Source of the DNA: Flavobacterium gilvum
GTDB lineage: Bacteria; Bacteroidota; Bacteroidia; Flavobacteriales; Flavobacteriaceae
Direction: 5' to 3'
Length of the DNA stretch: 64,000 nucleotides
Assembly (NCBI RefSeq): GCF_001761465.1
Contig: NZ_CP017479.1
Coordinates: 1,612,001-1,676,000, forward strand
In this document: positions 25,083 to 35,108 of the stretch, piece by piece
Layout: every line of letters starts with the position of its first letter
Position numbering within the stretch: the stretch's first letter is position 1
Position numbers and translations under genes: made by a program
The notes under the pieces: model-generated
What the model was told of the DNA's origin: nothing
Seen by the model: only the letters and a program-made list of their open reading frames with translations
Database searches by the model: none

Positions 25083-25129
25083 ATTAATCATTAAAATTTA
25101 CCCTTTACAATCAAAAAGATTGACTTTAG

Positions 25130-25202
<73 letters not shown>

Positions 25203-25586
25203 ATTTATCTCACAAAACTCTTGTTTTAAAAGGAGTTCGACGAACTCGTTTGTGAGGTGCAAAGATAAATAATAAAAAAAGTTATTTGCAAATTTTTTTT
25301 TGAAAAATAATTCGGCATTTCTCTTTTTGTTTTGCAATCATTTTAAAACTAAAATGTTATGCTTTTATTTTGTATTTTAATTGTGTGATAAACAAAAAAA
25401 AATATGGGTTAAGGAGACTAATTTGTAAGATATGCCGTTATCCGGAAGAAAATTAATACAACCTGTCGATTTAATTTTGTTCAATTTTAGAATCGTTGCA
25501 GGTGGTTTTTATGCAAAAATTATGTTACGCCAGTGTTGGTGATGCTTTTATTAAATATGAGGCGAACATTTCTTAATTTAAAAAAA

Positions 25587-27176
25587 ATGAAAATAAATAA
25601 ATTTTGGGTTTTTATTGTTTTTGCACTTTTATTAAGTTGCAAAAAAGAGTTAGTCATAAATCCAGATTCTTTTGCATTAACTGAAAATATGTTCAAAAAT
25701 GACAGGGAAGGGGAGAGCCTGGAAATTGATACGCTATTGATTGCAGCTTTTAAAAGTAAATCACTCATGGAATTTTATAAATCCAGAGGGTTTAAGACGG
25801 TATGGCATTCTGAAAAAAACAGAAAAATAATTCTTGTAACTATTAAGAAATGCGAAGACGAAGGATTGAATCCGTTGGATTATAACATTTCAAAATTAGA
25901 AAGTATTGAAAAAAACTTCACTGATCTAAATGACAATGAACAGGTCAATTACGATTTATTGCTTTCGTATAATTTTGAAAAATATTTGAAGCATCTTCAT
26001 CAGGGAAAATTGAATCCCAAAAACGTATATTTCAATTGGGATTTGCATATGGATGAATTTGATACTCCAGCGGTTTTGAATACTGCTTTGGAAAAAGATT
26101 CTCTTGCCGGAGAAATAGTAAAATGCCAGCCTCAGGCATTAACATATAAAAAATTAATTGCAGCACTAGAAATCATCAATAAATTTCCAGAAGATACTAC
26201 AGATATTATTGATACTGCTTATGTGATGCGACACAATCATACTGATAAAGCAATAATCACAGTCAAAAAGAAACTGATTTACTGGAATGATCTGGACAGT
26301 GTGAGACTTTCCTCTTTTTATGATGATAAGACATTTGAGGCGGTAAAAAAATTTCAAACCAGACATGGTTTATATTCAGATGGTGTTATTGGTAAAGGAA
26401 CCATAAAGGCACTTAATTTTACCAAAGAAGAAAGAAAGCACCAAATCATTGCCAATCTGGAGCGTTGGCGCTGGTATTCTAGACCATTTGCACCAAAGTA
26501 CGTGCTGATTAATATTCCTGATTACAGCCTGAATGTTGTCGAAGACCAAAATGTAACGATGAGCAAGCGAATTGTTGTAGGAAAAAATAAAAGAAGAACA
26601 CCGGTATTGACGTCTGTTTTGCAGACAGTAGTTTTCAACCCAACATGGACAGTTCCTCCAACTATTTTGAAAGAGGATATTATTCCCGAATTAATCAAAG
26701 ATCGAAATTATCTAAGAAAAAAAGGGATTGGAATATATGATTCAGACAGCAACGAAGTGGATCCTTATAAATGGAATGAAAAAAAGCCGAGAGGATATCG
26801 ATATGTTCAAAAACCCGGATATAATAATGCGTTGGGCGTTGTCAAAATCAATTTTCCAAACCGATACAGTGTTTATATGCATGACACCGATCATCGCGAT
26901 TTGTTTGATCGCAATTTTCGGTCATTGAGCTCGGGTTGCATACGTGTTGAGAAACCTTTGGAATTGGTTGAACTTTTACTGGCCGATCAGAAGAAATATA
27001 CTAAGGAAAAAATGGACTCCATTATTGAGACCAAGAAAACGCTTTTTGTTCGTTTAATCAAGCGTTATGCTTTGTATCAATGGTATTGGACCGCTTGGAG
27101 TGAAGACGGTGAATTGGTTTTCAGAGACGACATCTATAATCTTGATGCCGATTTGTATTCTCAATTACGAAATTAG
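25587..27176 (+). CDS. L,D-transpeptidase lipoprotein, YcbB-like
   Basis: Forms 3-3 cross-links in peptidoglycan in the periplasm. The 529-residue protein starts at 25587, giving MKINKFWVFIVFALLLSCKKE, a lipoprotein signal with lipid-anchored Cys; longer starts spoil it. A peptidoglycan-binding domain contains FEAVKKFQTRHGLYSDGVIGKGTIKAL, followed by the YkuD domain with YMHDTDHRDLF and SLSSGCIRVEKP, the catalytic Cys near 451. The size and domain order match E. coli LdtD (YcbB). It is convergent with a second L,D-transpeptidase gene. TAATTTTG at 25472-25479 may be its -7 box. Confidence 0.93.
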   Translation: MKINKFWVFIVFALLLSCKKELVINPDSFALTENMFKNDREGESLEIDTLLIAAFKSKSLMEFYKSRGFKTVWHSEKNRKIILVTIKKCEDEGLNPLDYNISKLESIEKNFTDLNDNEQVNYDLLLSYNFEKYLKHLHQGKLNPKNVYFNWDLHMDEFDTPAVLNTALEKDSLAGEIVKCQPQALTYKKLIAALEIINKFPEDTTDIIDTAYVMRHNHTDKAIITVKKKLIYWNDLDSVRLSSFYDDKTFEAVKKFQTRHGLYSDGVIGKGTIKALNFTKEERKHQIIANLERWRWYSRPFAPKYVLINIPDYSLNVVEDQNVTMSKRIVVGKNKRRTPVLTSVLQTVVFNPTWTVPPTILKEDIIPELIKDRNYLRKKGIGIYDSDSNEVDPYKWNEKKPRGYRYVQKPGYNNALGVVKINFPNRYSVYMHDTDHRDLFDRNFRSLSSGCIRVEKPLELVELLLADQKKYTKEKMDSIIETKKTLFVRLIKRYALYQWYWTAWSEDGELVFRDDIYNLDADLYSQLRN

Positions 27177-27185
27177 TCTTGGCAA

Positions 27186-27887
27186 TTAGGATTCATTTAA
27201 TGAAGGATGATAGATAAATAAACAGGATTGATCTTTTATCATTGATATGATTTCTGTTGCCAATTCTACCGGAACCGCTGGGCATCCTTGACTTCTGCCC
27301 AAACGGTTGTGCCTCTTTATGAACGACTCCGAAACATAATCGGCACCATGAATCACGATGGCTCTTTCGCGAGCAGAATCGTTTATACCTTTTTCTAAAC
27401 CATCTAATTTTAACGAATTGCCGTGTTTTCCATAATATTCTTCTCCAGTAGCGTAGAAGCCCAAACTGCTTTTGAAGGACTCAGGGATGTTCGAAAAATT
27501 ATTGGCAAATTCATCTCCGGTGTTTTTTCCGTGTGCAACCAAAGTCTGGATAAGTATCTCATTGGTCGTTAAATCAATAATCCAAAGGCGTTTTGAATTG
27601 GATGACAAACTAAAATCAATTAAAGTTAAAATGTCTTTTTTGATTAATCCATTTGCTTTAAAAGCATAAAAACCTTTCAAAGCTTCGCAAAAGCATTCTT
27701 TATTGGGCAGCTGAAATTGATTGGTTTGTAATGAGTTGTAAGTCGACTGAATTTTACTGTCAATATCAGAAATTGTTTTTGAAACAGCCAATTTTTTGGA
27801 TTTTATTGTAGTAGAAACTTCTGTTTTGCCTGTAAAAGACAAAGAAGCTAATAAAAACGGTATTGCGATAAAAAACTTATAAAACAT
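27186..27887 (-). CDS. Murein L,D-transpeptidase catalytic domain protein (YkuD_2 type)
   Basis: 233 residues from 27887 (MFYKFFIAIPFLLASLSF, signal peptide). The C-terminal domain has LWIIDLTTNEILIQTLVAHGKNTG, IVIHGADYVSE and GRSQGCPAVP with the catalytic Cys near 199, typical of the YkuD_2 subgroup, which acts on peptidoglycan. An upstream ATG exists but would lie against the promoter at 27924-27952. It ends nine bases from the stop of the convergent YcbB-like gene. Confidence 0.88.
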   Translation of the reverse strand: MFYKFFIAIPFLLASLSFTGKTEVSTTIKSKKLAVSKTISDIDSKIQSTYNSLQTNQFQLPNKECFCEALKGFYAFKANGLIKKDILTLIDFSLSSNSKRLWIIDLTTNEILIQTLVAHGKNTGDEFANNFSNIPESFKSSLGFYATGEEYYGKHGNSLKLDGLEKGINDSARERAIVIHGADYVSESFIKRHNRLGRSQGCPAVPVELATEIISMIKDQSCLFIYHPSLNES

Positions 27888-27923
27888 TGAAATCCATTTA
27901 GTTGCTAAAATATTGAGGGGAGG

Positions 27924-27952
27924 CAAATATACAAACAAATATTGCTTAGCAA
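27924..27952 (-). promoter_or_regulatory. Promoter of the YkuD_2 transpeptidase gene
   Basis: On the minus strand TTG (27952-27950), an 18-base spacer and TATATTTG (27931-27924) match both promoter elements. The ATG at 27887 is 36 bases downstream, which supports that start. Confidence 0.7.
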
Positions 27953-28075
27953 AATAATAAGCGCATTTTAACGATTATTTTGGGTTTTTTATCGACTTTT
28001 TTTTACAAAATGAGTATAGGTGTCAGTATTTTTTTTAATTTTTGCTTTATCTTAGCCCCAAATAGAAAGTTTTTT

Positions 28076-30469
28076 ATGACCAAAATTATAAACAGTATTG
28101 CTTTTTTTATAATTATAGGCACAAGTCTATTGTATGGCCAGAAAAAGATTCTTAATGCAAAATCGATAACTTCTAGAATATCGATAGATGGGAAAATTTT
28201 GGAAGGCGAATGGGATTCAGCAGAAACTGCTGCTGATTTTGTTATGTATCAACCTGATAATGGTAAACCAATCAGTGTAAATAAAAAATCAGAGGTTAAA
28301 GTAATTTATGATAATGATGCTGTTTACATTGCAGCCAAATTATTTGATGAAAATCCCAGTCAAATAAAAAAGGAAATCACCAATAGAGATGTTTTTGGGG
28401 TGAGTGATTATTTTGCAGTTTTTATTAATGGTTTTAATGATGGACAACAAGATTTCAGATTTTATGTAACTGCAGCGGGAGTTCAGCTGGATTGTATTGC
28501 TACTGAAGACACTAAGGATTTTTCCTGGGACGCCATTTGGGACAGTAAAGCTGTAATAACCAATGATGGCTGGATAGTCGAAATGAAAATTCCCTACGCT
28601 GCAATACGATTCTCAAATTCTGACAAACAAGTATGGGGGATTAATTTTCTTAGAAATATACAAAGAGATGTGCAGGTGTATTCATGGAATCGGATTGATA
28701 CCAAAATTGGTGCCGAACTGACACAAAATGGGCTGTTGGAAGGAATTGAAAATATCAAGACACCAACCCGATTGTTCTTTATTCCGTATGCTTCATTTTA
28801 TTATCAAAAAGACCAATTCCAGTCGGATAAAACGTTCAAAGGAGGTGTGGATATCAAATATGGGATTAATGACGCTTTTACGCTGGATGCGATTTTAGTG
28901 CCCGATTTTGGTCAGACAAAATTTGATAATGCCATTTTAAATCTCGAACCATTCGAACAAAAATTAGATGAAAATAGACCTTTTTTTACCGAAGGAACCG
29001 AGTTGTTTTCAAAAGGAAATTTGTTTTACTCCAGAAGGATAGGAGGTTATCCGAGTTCTGATCCTGCATTGAAGGAAAACGAAAAAATTACAGATTTCCC
29101 AAGTACTGTCGATTTACTTAATGCAATCAAAATTTCGGGGCGTACCAAAAAAGGTTTGGGAATAGGTTTTCTAAATGCCGTTACCGAAAAAACATACGCC
29201 ACCATAAAAGATACTGTAACAAATGCTGAGAGGAAAGAAGTTATTGAACCACTTGCCAATTATAATATATTTGTTTTGGACCAAAGGTTTAATCAAAATT
29301 CGTCGGTGACTTTTATCAATACAAACACAATCAGGAACGGGAGTTTTAGAGATGCAAATGTTTCAGGACTTTTATTTGATTTGAATACTAAGGAAAATGC
29401 TTATAGCCTGAACGGGGATTTTAAATACAGTAAAGTAAATACGGTTGATGATTATGACGGTTTTAAAACCGCTCTGAATTTTGAAAAAACAAGCGGAAAA
29501 ATCCGTTATGAACTTTCGGGAAAATATATTTCGGAAAACTATGATGTCAATGATTTGGGATTGATTTATTATACTAATTATTACAACCCTTACGCCAATG
29601 TGAGCTACAGAATCTTGAATCCAACTTCTGTTTTTAATACGTTTAAAATTCTGCAAGAAGCTAATTTGGAAATTCAAAACACAACAGGGAAAATTCAAGA
29701 GGATTATCTGAAGACTACTATAGGAGCTTCTACTTTTAAAAATAATTACTATGAATTCTCGTTAGTTCTCACTCCAAAAGGAACTTTCGATTTTTATGAG
29801 CCCAGAGAAGTTGGTCGCTATGTATATGTTCCAAAAAGAATTTCTTCTCTTTTTACTTTTGAATTAAACAAGAATCATGCATTCACGGTAGGCCTGCAAT
29901 CTTTTTTTGTAAAATATGATGAGGAAAATAGATTGAATTATGGTGTTTTTATTAACCCAAAATACCGATTTAGCAATCAATTTTCATTAGAATACGCCTT
30001 AGATTATTCTGTGAAAAAAAACGACAGAGGCCGTGTTGATTCTGATGATTTAGGGATTGTATTTGCCGAAAGAAATAGAGAAATACTGCAGAATACGCTT
30101 GTCGGAAAATTTGCTATCTCAAATAGAATGTCTTTAAATCTCGATGTGAGATACTACTGGTCGTATGCCGATAACCATGAGTTTTTTACGTTGCAGGACG
30201 ATGGTTATCTGACTCCAAATCCTGGTTACAACTTAAACAAAAACAGGAATTTTAATTCCTGGAATTTGGATTTGTCCTATTCGTGGTGGTTTGCCCCAGG
30301 AAGCGAAATGATTTTGTTGTACCGAAATTATGCTTTGGAAGAAACCAATCAAATCGAGAAAAGCCTTTCGAACAATTTTTCAGATGTGTTCAATAGTAAT
30401 TTGACCAATATTATATCGCTTAGCATTCGTTATTATATCGACTATAATGTGGTTAAAAATAAATTTTGA
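28076..30469 (+). CDS. DUF5916 family outer-membrane protein with CBM9-like N-terminus
   Basis: 797 residues from 28076 (MTKIINSIAFFIIIGTSLLYGQK, signal peptide); an earlier ATG adds a non-signal extension. The N-terminal domain (about 25-215) is of the CBM9-like fold: GKILEGEWDSAE, YDNDAVYIAAKLFDENP, GWIVEMKIPYAAIRFS. The remainder is DUF5916, with DENRPFFTEGTELFSKG and a long run of beta strands ending in SIRYYIDYNVVKNKF, as in an outer-membrane barrel. Probably a surface carbohydrate-linked protein; substrate unknown. No SusC/SusD genes adjoin. Confidence 0.87.
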   Translation: MTKIINSIAFFIIIGTSLLYGQKKILNAKSITSRISIDGKILEGEWDSAETAADFVMYQPDNGKPISVNKKSEVKVIYDNDAVYIAAKLFDENPSQIKKEITNRDVFGVSDYFAVFINGFNDGQQDFRFYVTAAGVQLDCIATEDTKDFSWDAIWDSKAVITNDGWIVEMKIPYAAIRFSNSDKQVWGINFLRNIQRDVQVYSWNRIDTKIGAELTQNGLLEGIENIKTPTRLFFIPYASFYYQKDQFQSDKTFKGGVDIKYGINDAFTLDAILVPDFGQTKFDNAILNLEPFEQKLDENRPFFTEGTELFSKGNLFYSRRIGGYPSSDPALKENEKITDFPSTVDLLNAIKISGRTKKGLGIGFLNAVTEKTYATIKDTVTNAERKEVIEPLANYNIFVLDQRFNQNSSVTFINTNTIRNGSFRDANVSGLLFDLNTKENAYSLNGDFKYSKVNTVDDYDGFKTALNFEKTSGKIRYELSGKYISENYDVNDLGLIYYTNYYNPYANVSYRILNPTSVFNTFKILQEANLEIQNTTGKIQEDYLKTTIGASTFKNNYYEFSLVLTPKGTFDFYEPREVGRYVYVPKRISSLFTFELNKNHAFTVGLQSFFVKYDEENRLNYGVFINPKYRFSNQFSLEYALDYSVKKNDRGRVDSDDLGIVFAERNREILQNTLVGKFAISNRMSLNLDVRYYWSYADNHEFFTLQDDGYLTPNPGYNLNKNRNFNSWNLDLSYSWWFAPGSEMILLYRNYALEETNQIEKSLSNNFSDVFNSNLTNIISLSIRYYIDYNVVKNKF

Positions 30470-30691
30470 TTTAGTTGGGATGTAAATAAATATCATTTCC
30501 CAAAGAAAAATCTTTTTATAAGACAAAATTCTCCTTAAAAATCAAGGTTTTTATACTCGATTTTTGAGGAATTTTTTTGCGTTTTTTTTACAAAAAATCG
30601 CTTTTTGCAACACAATTTTAAGTATTTGTTGTACTTCTCTTTTTTATGTACAATAGTAGTTTTGACGAACTTATATTTTTTTGGAATGCGT

Positions 30692-30699
30692 TATCTTTG
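30692..30699 (+). promoter_or_regulatory. -7 box of gpmI (TATCTTTG)
   Basis: An exact TAnnTTTG, with the ATG 17 bases downstream at 30716, so the leader would be about 10 bases. The nearest TTG upstream (30662-30664) is 27 bases away, longer than usual. Confidence 0.5.
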
Positions 30700-30715
30700 C
30701 AAAAAATTTCATACC

Positions 30716-32233
30716 ATGAACAAAAAAGTAATTTTAATGATTTTAGACGGTTGGGGAAAATCACCTGACCCGAAAGTTTCTGCAATTGATAATGCAAATG
30801 TTCCGTTTATAAATAGTCTTTATACAAAATATCCTAGCGCACAACTTCGAACAGACGGGTTGAATGTTGGACTTCCTGATGGACAAATGGGAAACAGCGA
30901 AGTAGGACACATGAACCTAGGAGCTGGAAGAATTGTTTATCAAGATTTAGCCAAAATTAATCTTGCCGTAGAACACAAAACGTTGGCAAAAGAGCCAGTG
31001 CTTATCGAAGCTTTTGAATATGCAAAAAAAACCAATAAAAAAGTACACTTTTTAGGTCTTCTTTCAGATGGTGGGGTTCACTCGCATACGTCTCACTTAC
31101 GCGGATTAATTGATGCTACTCAAGAATATGGCCTTCAAAACGTATTCGTACATGCTTTTACCGATGGTCGTGATGTAGATCCAAAATCTGGAAAAAAATA
31201 CATTCTGGATTTAGAAAACTATATTTATTCAACTACCGTAAAATTGGCATCGATAACTGGTCGTTATTATGCTATGGACAGAGATAAACGTTGGGAAAGA
31301 GTGAAATTGGCCTACGATGCAGTGGTTCATGGAGAAGGAATTCACTCTACAAATGCTGAAGCCAGTATCAAAGAAAGTTACAAAAACGACGTAACCGATG
31401 AGTTCATCAAACCAATTATAATGGTGGATGACAAAAATCAACCTCTTGCCAAAATTGAAGAAGACGATGTGGTTATTTTCTTCAACTTTAGAACTGATAG
31501 AGGTCGTGAATTGACCGAAGCGCTTTCGCAAAAGGATTTCCACGAGCAAAACATGCACAAATTAAAATTGTACTATGTGACGCTTACCAATTATGATGAA
31601 ACTTACGAAAATGTAAAAGTGGTGTACAACAAAGACAACATCACTGAAACATTGGGTGAAGTTTTGGCAAAAGCCAATAAAAAACAAATTCGTATCGCCG
31701 AAACAGAAAAATATCCTCACGTAACCTTTTTCTTCTCAGGTGGGCAGGAAACTCCATTTGAAGGCGAAACCAGAATTTTGAGAAACTCTCCAAAAGTAGC
31801 TACTTACGATTTACAGCCAGAAATGAGCGCTTATGAATTGAAAGATGCTTTGGTGCCAGAATTAAACAAAGGTGAAGTTGATTTTGTTTGTTTAAATTTT
31901 GCCAACGGAGACATGGTTGGGCATACAGGAGTTATGAGTGCGGCGATAAAAGCCTGTGAGGCTGTTGATGCTTGCGTAAAAGAAGTTGTCGAAGCCGCTC
32001 TTGCAAATGATTACACAACAATCATTATTGCAGATCACGGTAACTGCGAAACTATGATTAATCCTGATGGTTCTCCAAACACGGCTCACACAACGAATCC
32101 TGTGCCAATTATTTTGGTGGACAAAGAGTTGAAAAACATTAACAATGGTGTTCTGGGAGATATCGCTCCAACAATTCTTGCTTTGATGGGAATTGAGCAA
32201 CCAGCAGCTATGACAAGTCATTCGTTGTTGTAA
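30716..32233 (+). CDS. gpmI: 2,3-bisphosphoglycerate-independent phosphoglycerate mutase
   Basis: Interconverts 3- and 2-phosphoglycerate in glycolysis with two Mn2+. The 505-residue protein starts MNKKVILMILDGWG at 30716; a longer frame from 30605 runs across the promoter and is not credible. Metal ligand Asp11 and the phospho-acceptor Ser61 in GQMGNSEVGHMNLG are present, and ADHGNCE and HTTNPVPI occur near the end. Monocistronic, with a palindromic repeat after the stop. Confidence 0.96.
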   Translation: MNKKVILMILDGWGKSPDPKVSAIDNANVPFINSLYTKYPSAQLRTDGLNVGLPDGQMGNSEVGHMNLGAGRIVYQDLAKINLAVEHKTLAKEPVLIEAFEYAKKTNKKVHFLGLLSDGGVHSHTSHLRGLIDATQEYGLQNVFVHAFTDGRDVDPKSGKKYILDLENYIYSTTVKLASITGRYYAMDRDKRWERVKLAYDAVVHGEGIHSTNAEASIKESYKNDVTDEFIKPIIMVDDKNQPLAKIEEDDVVIFFNFRTDRGRELTEALSQKDFHEQNMHKLKLYYVTLTNYDETYENVKVVYNKDNITETLGEVLAKANKKQIRIAETEKYPHVTFFFSGGQETPFEGETRILRNSPKVATYDLQPEMSAYELKDALVPELNKGEVDFVCLNFANGDMVGHTGVMSAAIKACEAVDACVKEVVEAALANDYTTIIIADHGNCETMINPDGSPNTAHTTNPVPIILVDKELKNINNGVLGDIAPTILALMGIEQPAAMTSHSLL

Positions 32234-32249
32234 AATAAATGTAATGTGC

Positions 32250-32278
32250 GTAGAGACGTTGCAGTGCAACGTCTCTAC
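32250..32278. repeat. GTAGAGACG palindromic repeat (REP-like)
   Basis: The arms GTAGAGACGTTGCA (32250-32263) and its exact complement (32265-32278) surround a single G. It lies between the gpmI stop and the pepE stop and may terminate both, though there is no T-tract. The GAGACG/CGTCTC outline is shared with the palindromes at 2915-2934 and 2962-2981. Confidence 0.7.
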
Positions 32279-32298
32279 TATCATAATAAACTTAGAAT

Positions 32299-33006
32299 CT
32301 AATTCAAAAAACTCAAATCGCTTCCGGTTTCGAGTTCTTCCGGCAATTGATTTTGTCTAAAAAGGCGCGCCTGAAGATTTCCTTTGAGTGTAATTTTTTC
32401 TCCTTTTACATCCAGCCAGCTTCCTTCTCGTAATCCTAAAACTGGCAACGAATTAAAGGCGTGAAATTCTTTAATTCTCGTTTCTCTAGTTTCTCCCATG
32501 TGTTTGGATTGTAAATCCGGATCGAGATAATGCGGATTCAAATTAAACGGTATCAACCCTAAAGTTTGAAAGCTCGGAGGGTAAATAATAGGCATATCGT
32601 TGGTCGTTTGCATGGTCAATCCGCAAATGTTGCTTCCTGCGCTGGTTCCAAGATATGGAGTTCCATTTTTTACAACATTGGCAAGAATGGTCATCAAGTC
32701 TTTTTTGTACAATTGAGTAACGAGCAAAAAGGTGTTGCCTCCGCCGGTAAAAATACCTTCGGCTTTTTGTACGGCTTCTTTTGGATTTTCAAATTCGTGA
32801 ACCCCTTTTACGCTTATGTTTATTTTGGCGAAAGCCGTAGCAACTTTGGAGGTGTATTCGTCGTGAGAAATGCCGCTTGGTCTTGCAAAAGGAATAAATA
32901 AAATGGTTTTACAATCCTTAAAATGCAATTGCAATTCGGGCAATAAATATTCCAGATATTCACCTTCGTGCAAAGTCGAAGTACTGGCTATAATGCAGTT
33001 TTTCAT
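32299..33006 (-). CDS. pepE: Dipeptidase E (peptidase S51)
   Basis: A cytoplasmic serine peptidase that cleaves Asp-X dipeptides. 235 residues from 33006 (MKNCIIASTSTLHEGEYLEYL); an earlier ATG adds 21 residues without similarity to the family. The nucleophile is Ser122 in YLGTSAGSNICG, preceded by the IFTGGGNTF motif (85-93). LREGSWLDV near the end is typical. The region 33007-33347 upstream holds only a hairpin repeat and its probable promoter. Confidence 0.9.
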   Translation of the reverse strand: MKNCIIASTSTLHEGEYLEYLLPELQLHFKDCKTILFIPFARPSGISHDEYTSKVATAFAKINISVKGVHEFENPKEAVQKAEGIFTGGGNTFLLVTQLYKKDLMTILANVVKNGTPYLGTSAGSNICGLTMQTTNDMPIIYPPSFQTLGLIPFNLNPHYLDPDLQSKHMGETRETRIKEFHAFNSLPVLGLREGSWLDVKGEKITLKGNLQARLFRQNQLPEELETGSDLSFLN

Positions 33007-33191
33007 TTTTGTTTTGTGTAAAATTCGGCGTAAAGGTATAAAATGAAAATTTTTTAACGGGTCGAACAAAGGTTTTAATTAACAAAGTTTTACCAACTAA
33101 TTAGTAATTAATTTGGATGGTATTGGGATACTTTTACATTTTATAAATGGTACAGTATGCTAATCTAACAAAAAAAGGATTGTGTTTTTTT

Positions 33192-33251
33192 ACCATTAAG
33201 AGATTAAGAAAATTAAGTTTTAGTCTTAATGAATCTTAATCTCTTAATGGT
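33192..33251. repeat. Intergenic hairpin, ACCATTAAGA type, copy 1
   Basis: ACCATTAAGAGATTAAGA (33192-33209) pairs perfectly with 33234-33251. The loop AAATTAAGTTTTAGTCTTAATGAA carries more TTAAG words. A near-identical hairpin lies at 48318-48381. Here it sits between two divergent genes, so it is not a terminator. Confidence 0.7.
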
Positions 33252-33347
33252 TATAAGAGAAAAAAACTTTTGTTTTTTAAGAATCAAACTAAATTTTGGA
33301 TTGGTATTATTAACGGATTGTCATTTTAATTAATTAAAAAATTGAGT

Positions 33348-34112
33348 GTGAGGAAGAATTTTACTTTATTATTTCTTTTCTTTTTTTTAACACAGTTGGT
33401 TGTTGCACAATCAGGAACCGAAAAATGGATAAAAGGTCAGGTGAGTTCGAATGGAATTCCCGTTGAAGGAATCAATATTATGAACACTTCAACCAAAGCA
33501 TCAGCCGTGTCTGATTCCTACGGTTCTTTTTCGATTCTTGCGAAAGAGGGTGATATCTTGAATTTTTCAGCGGTAGATTATGAGGATTTAAGAAAATATG
33601 TGAAAGTTCAAGAATTCAGGATGGGGACTGTTATTGTTGATTTAACACCAAAAAGTATTCAGTTGGATGAGGTAGTCATTAAAGATTACCATGGAATCAG
33701 TGCCGAGAGTCTTGGGATTCCAACATCTAAAGTAAAATTAACGCCAGCTGAAAGACGGCTTTATACGGCGGGCGATTTTAAACTAAAAGATTTATTTAAA
33801 ATTTTGGTTGGCGGAATGCCTTTCGATCCCGTTTTGAATGCCATAAACGGTAGAACCAAAATGCTCAAAAAAGAATTGAGTGTCGAGAAAAAAGAATTCT
33901 TGATGGCTAAACTAGAAGGCTTATTTGAAGACAAATATTATATCGAAACACTGAAAATACCCGAGGATTTCATCAAGGGATTCCAATATTATTGTATAGA
34001 AGATCAGGATTTCGTTAGGTCGTTGAACGAAAAGAATAAAACGATGAGTATGTTTTTAATTGTTGGTATGGCAGACAGTTTTAATAAAAACAGGGAAAGT
34101 AATCTCAATTAG
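33348..34112 (+). CDS. Secreted protein with carboxypeptidase-regulatory-like domain, paralogue 1
   Basis: About 254 residues. The start is GTG at 33348 (signal peptide MRKNFTLLFLFFFLTQLVVAQ) or TTG two codons earlier; no ATG fits. After the signal comes a CarboxypepD_reg-like beta domain (GQVSSNGIPVEGINIMNTSTKASAVSD, SFSILAKEGDILNFSAVDYED), then a helical region with AESLGIPTSKVKLTPAERRLYTAGD and EKKEFLMAKLEGLFEDKYYIETLKIPEDFIKGFQYYC. The next gene shares all these parts. Function unknown; probably periplasmic or outer-membrane associated. Confidence 0.8.
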   Translation: MRKNFTLLFLFFFLTQLVVAQSGTEKWIKGQVSSNGIPVEGINIMNTSTKASAVSDSYGSFSILAKEGDILNFSAVDYEDLRKYVKVQEFRMGTVIVDLTPKSIQLDEVVIKDYHGISAESLGIPTSKVKLTPAERRLYTAGDFKLKDLFKILVGGMPFDPVLNAINGRTKMLKKELSVEKKEFLMAKLEGLFEDKYYIETLKIPEDFIKGFQYYCIEDQDFVRSLNEKNKTMSMFLIVGMADSFNKNRESNLN

Positions 34113-34146
34113 TCTTAATTCTAAAATCTTATAAATTTTATTTCTT

Positions 34147-34869
34147 GTGAAAAATAGTTTATTAGTACTGTTTGTTTTGTTGGGACAAAGTCAATTAATG
34201 ACCGCACAAACAAATGTAGAAAAAATCATAACGGGAACAGTACTATCCGATATAGCACAATTGGAAGGAATTAGTGTTGTTAATTGTTCCAATAAAATGA
34301 TTGCTGTTACTGATAAAAATGGCTGTTTTTCGATTCAGGCAAAATCCGGTGATATATTGGATTTCTCAGGGATTGATTATAAATACCTCCGAAAATATGT
34401 GTACAAATTTGAATACAATTCTGGTGTAATGGAGGTAAACATGACAGCTAAAGCAGTGGAATTGGATGAGGTGGTTATCAATAAATATGGAAGCATTAAT
34501 GCCGAAAGCCTTGGAATAATTCCAAAGGGACAAATCAAACTTACACCACAGGAACGAAGATTGTATTCCAGTAAAGGAATTGTTGATGGAACGTATAGCA
34601 TACTTTCTGGCGAAAGAAGTTTACTCAAAATGAATCTCGAAGTCGAAAAGAAAGAGTTATTGCTAAAAAAACTCGAATATCTTTTTGGGAATAAATATTA
34701 TACCAATACTCTGAAAATCCCTGAAGAACTCATTAAAGGATTTCAATATTATTGTGTAGAAGACAATGAGTTTGTTGAGTCTTTGGGTTTAAAGAATAAA
34801 ACAACAACCATGTTTTTGATGACAAATTTAGCCACAACATATAATCAAAAGCGATTGGGCGAAGAATAA
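34147..34869 (+). CDS. Secreted protein with carboxypeptidase-regulatory-like domain, paralogue 2
   Basis: 240 residues with a GTG start (GTG-AAA-AAT) giving the signal peptide MKNSLLVLFVLLGQSQLMTAQ. It mirrors paralogue 1 throughout: GTVLSDIAQLEGISVVNCSNK, CFSIQAKSGDILDFSGIDYKYLRKYV, AESLGIIPKGQIKLTPQERRLY, and LEYLFGNKYYTNTLKIPEELIKGFQYYC. It lacks the short insert before RTKMLKKELSVEKK seen in paralogue 1. It follows paralogue 1 after 34 bases, so a tandem duplication within one transcript is likely. Function unknown. Confidence 0.8.
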   Translation: MKNSLLVLFVLLGQSQLMTAQTNVEKIITGTVLSDIAQLEGISVVNCSNKMIAVTDKNGCFSIQAKSGDILDFSGIDYKYLRKYVYKFEYNSGVMEVNMTAKAVELDEVVINKYGSINAESLGIIPKGQIKLTPQERRLYSSKGIVDGTYSILSGERSLLKMNLEVEKKELLLKKLEYLFGNKYYTNTLKIPEELIKGFQYYCVEDNEFVESLGLKNKTTTMFLMTNLATTYNQKRLGEE

Positions 34870-35108
34870 AATCCATTATTCGGTTGTGTTAAAACTACAT
34901 TTTGAAGATTCTTCCGAATAAAGGTGATTGAAGTATTGTTTTTTCTTCAATATATTGTAAATCAGTTTTTTTAATGAAAATTATAACAAAAATAACATCA
35001 AGATTTATCATTAGGATAGAAATAAAGTTGTAAATTTAATAGACAATTTTGGTGTTCCATGGAAACCGAAATGTTTTTTAAAAATGATAATCTTTATTTG
35101 AATACAAA

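Noticed and set aside
30661..30664. TTTG as the -33 element of gpmI
   Set aside because: The spacer to the -7 box is 27 bases, outside the usual 17-23.
33348..34869. One gene split by a frameshift
   Set aside because: Each reading frame has its own signal peptide and complete domain set; this is a tandem duplication.
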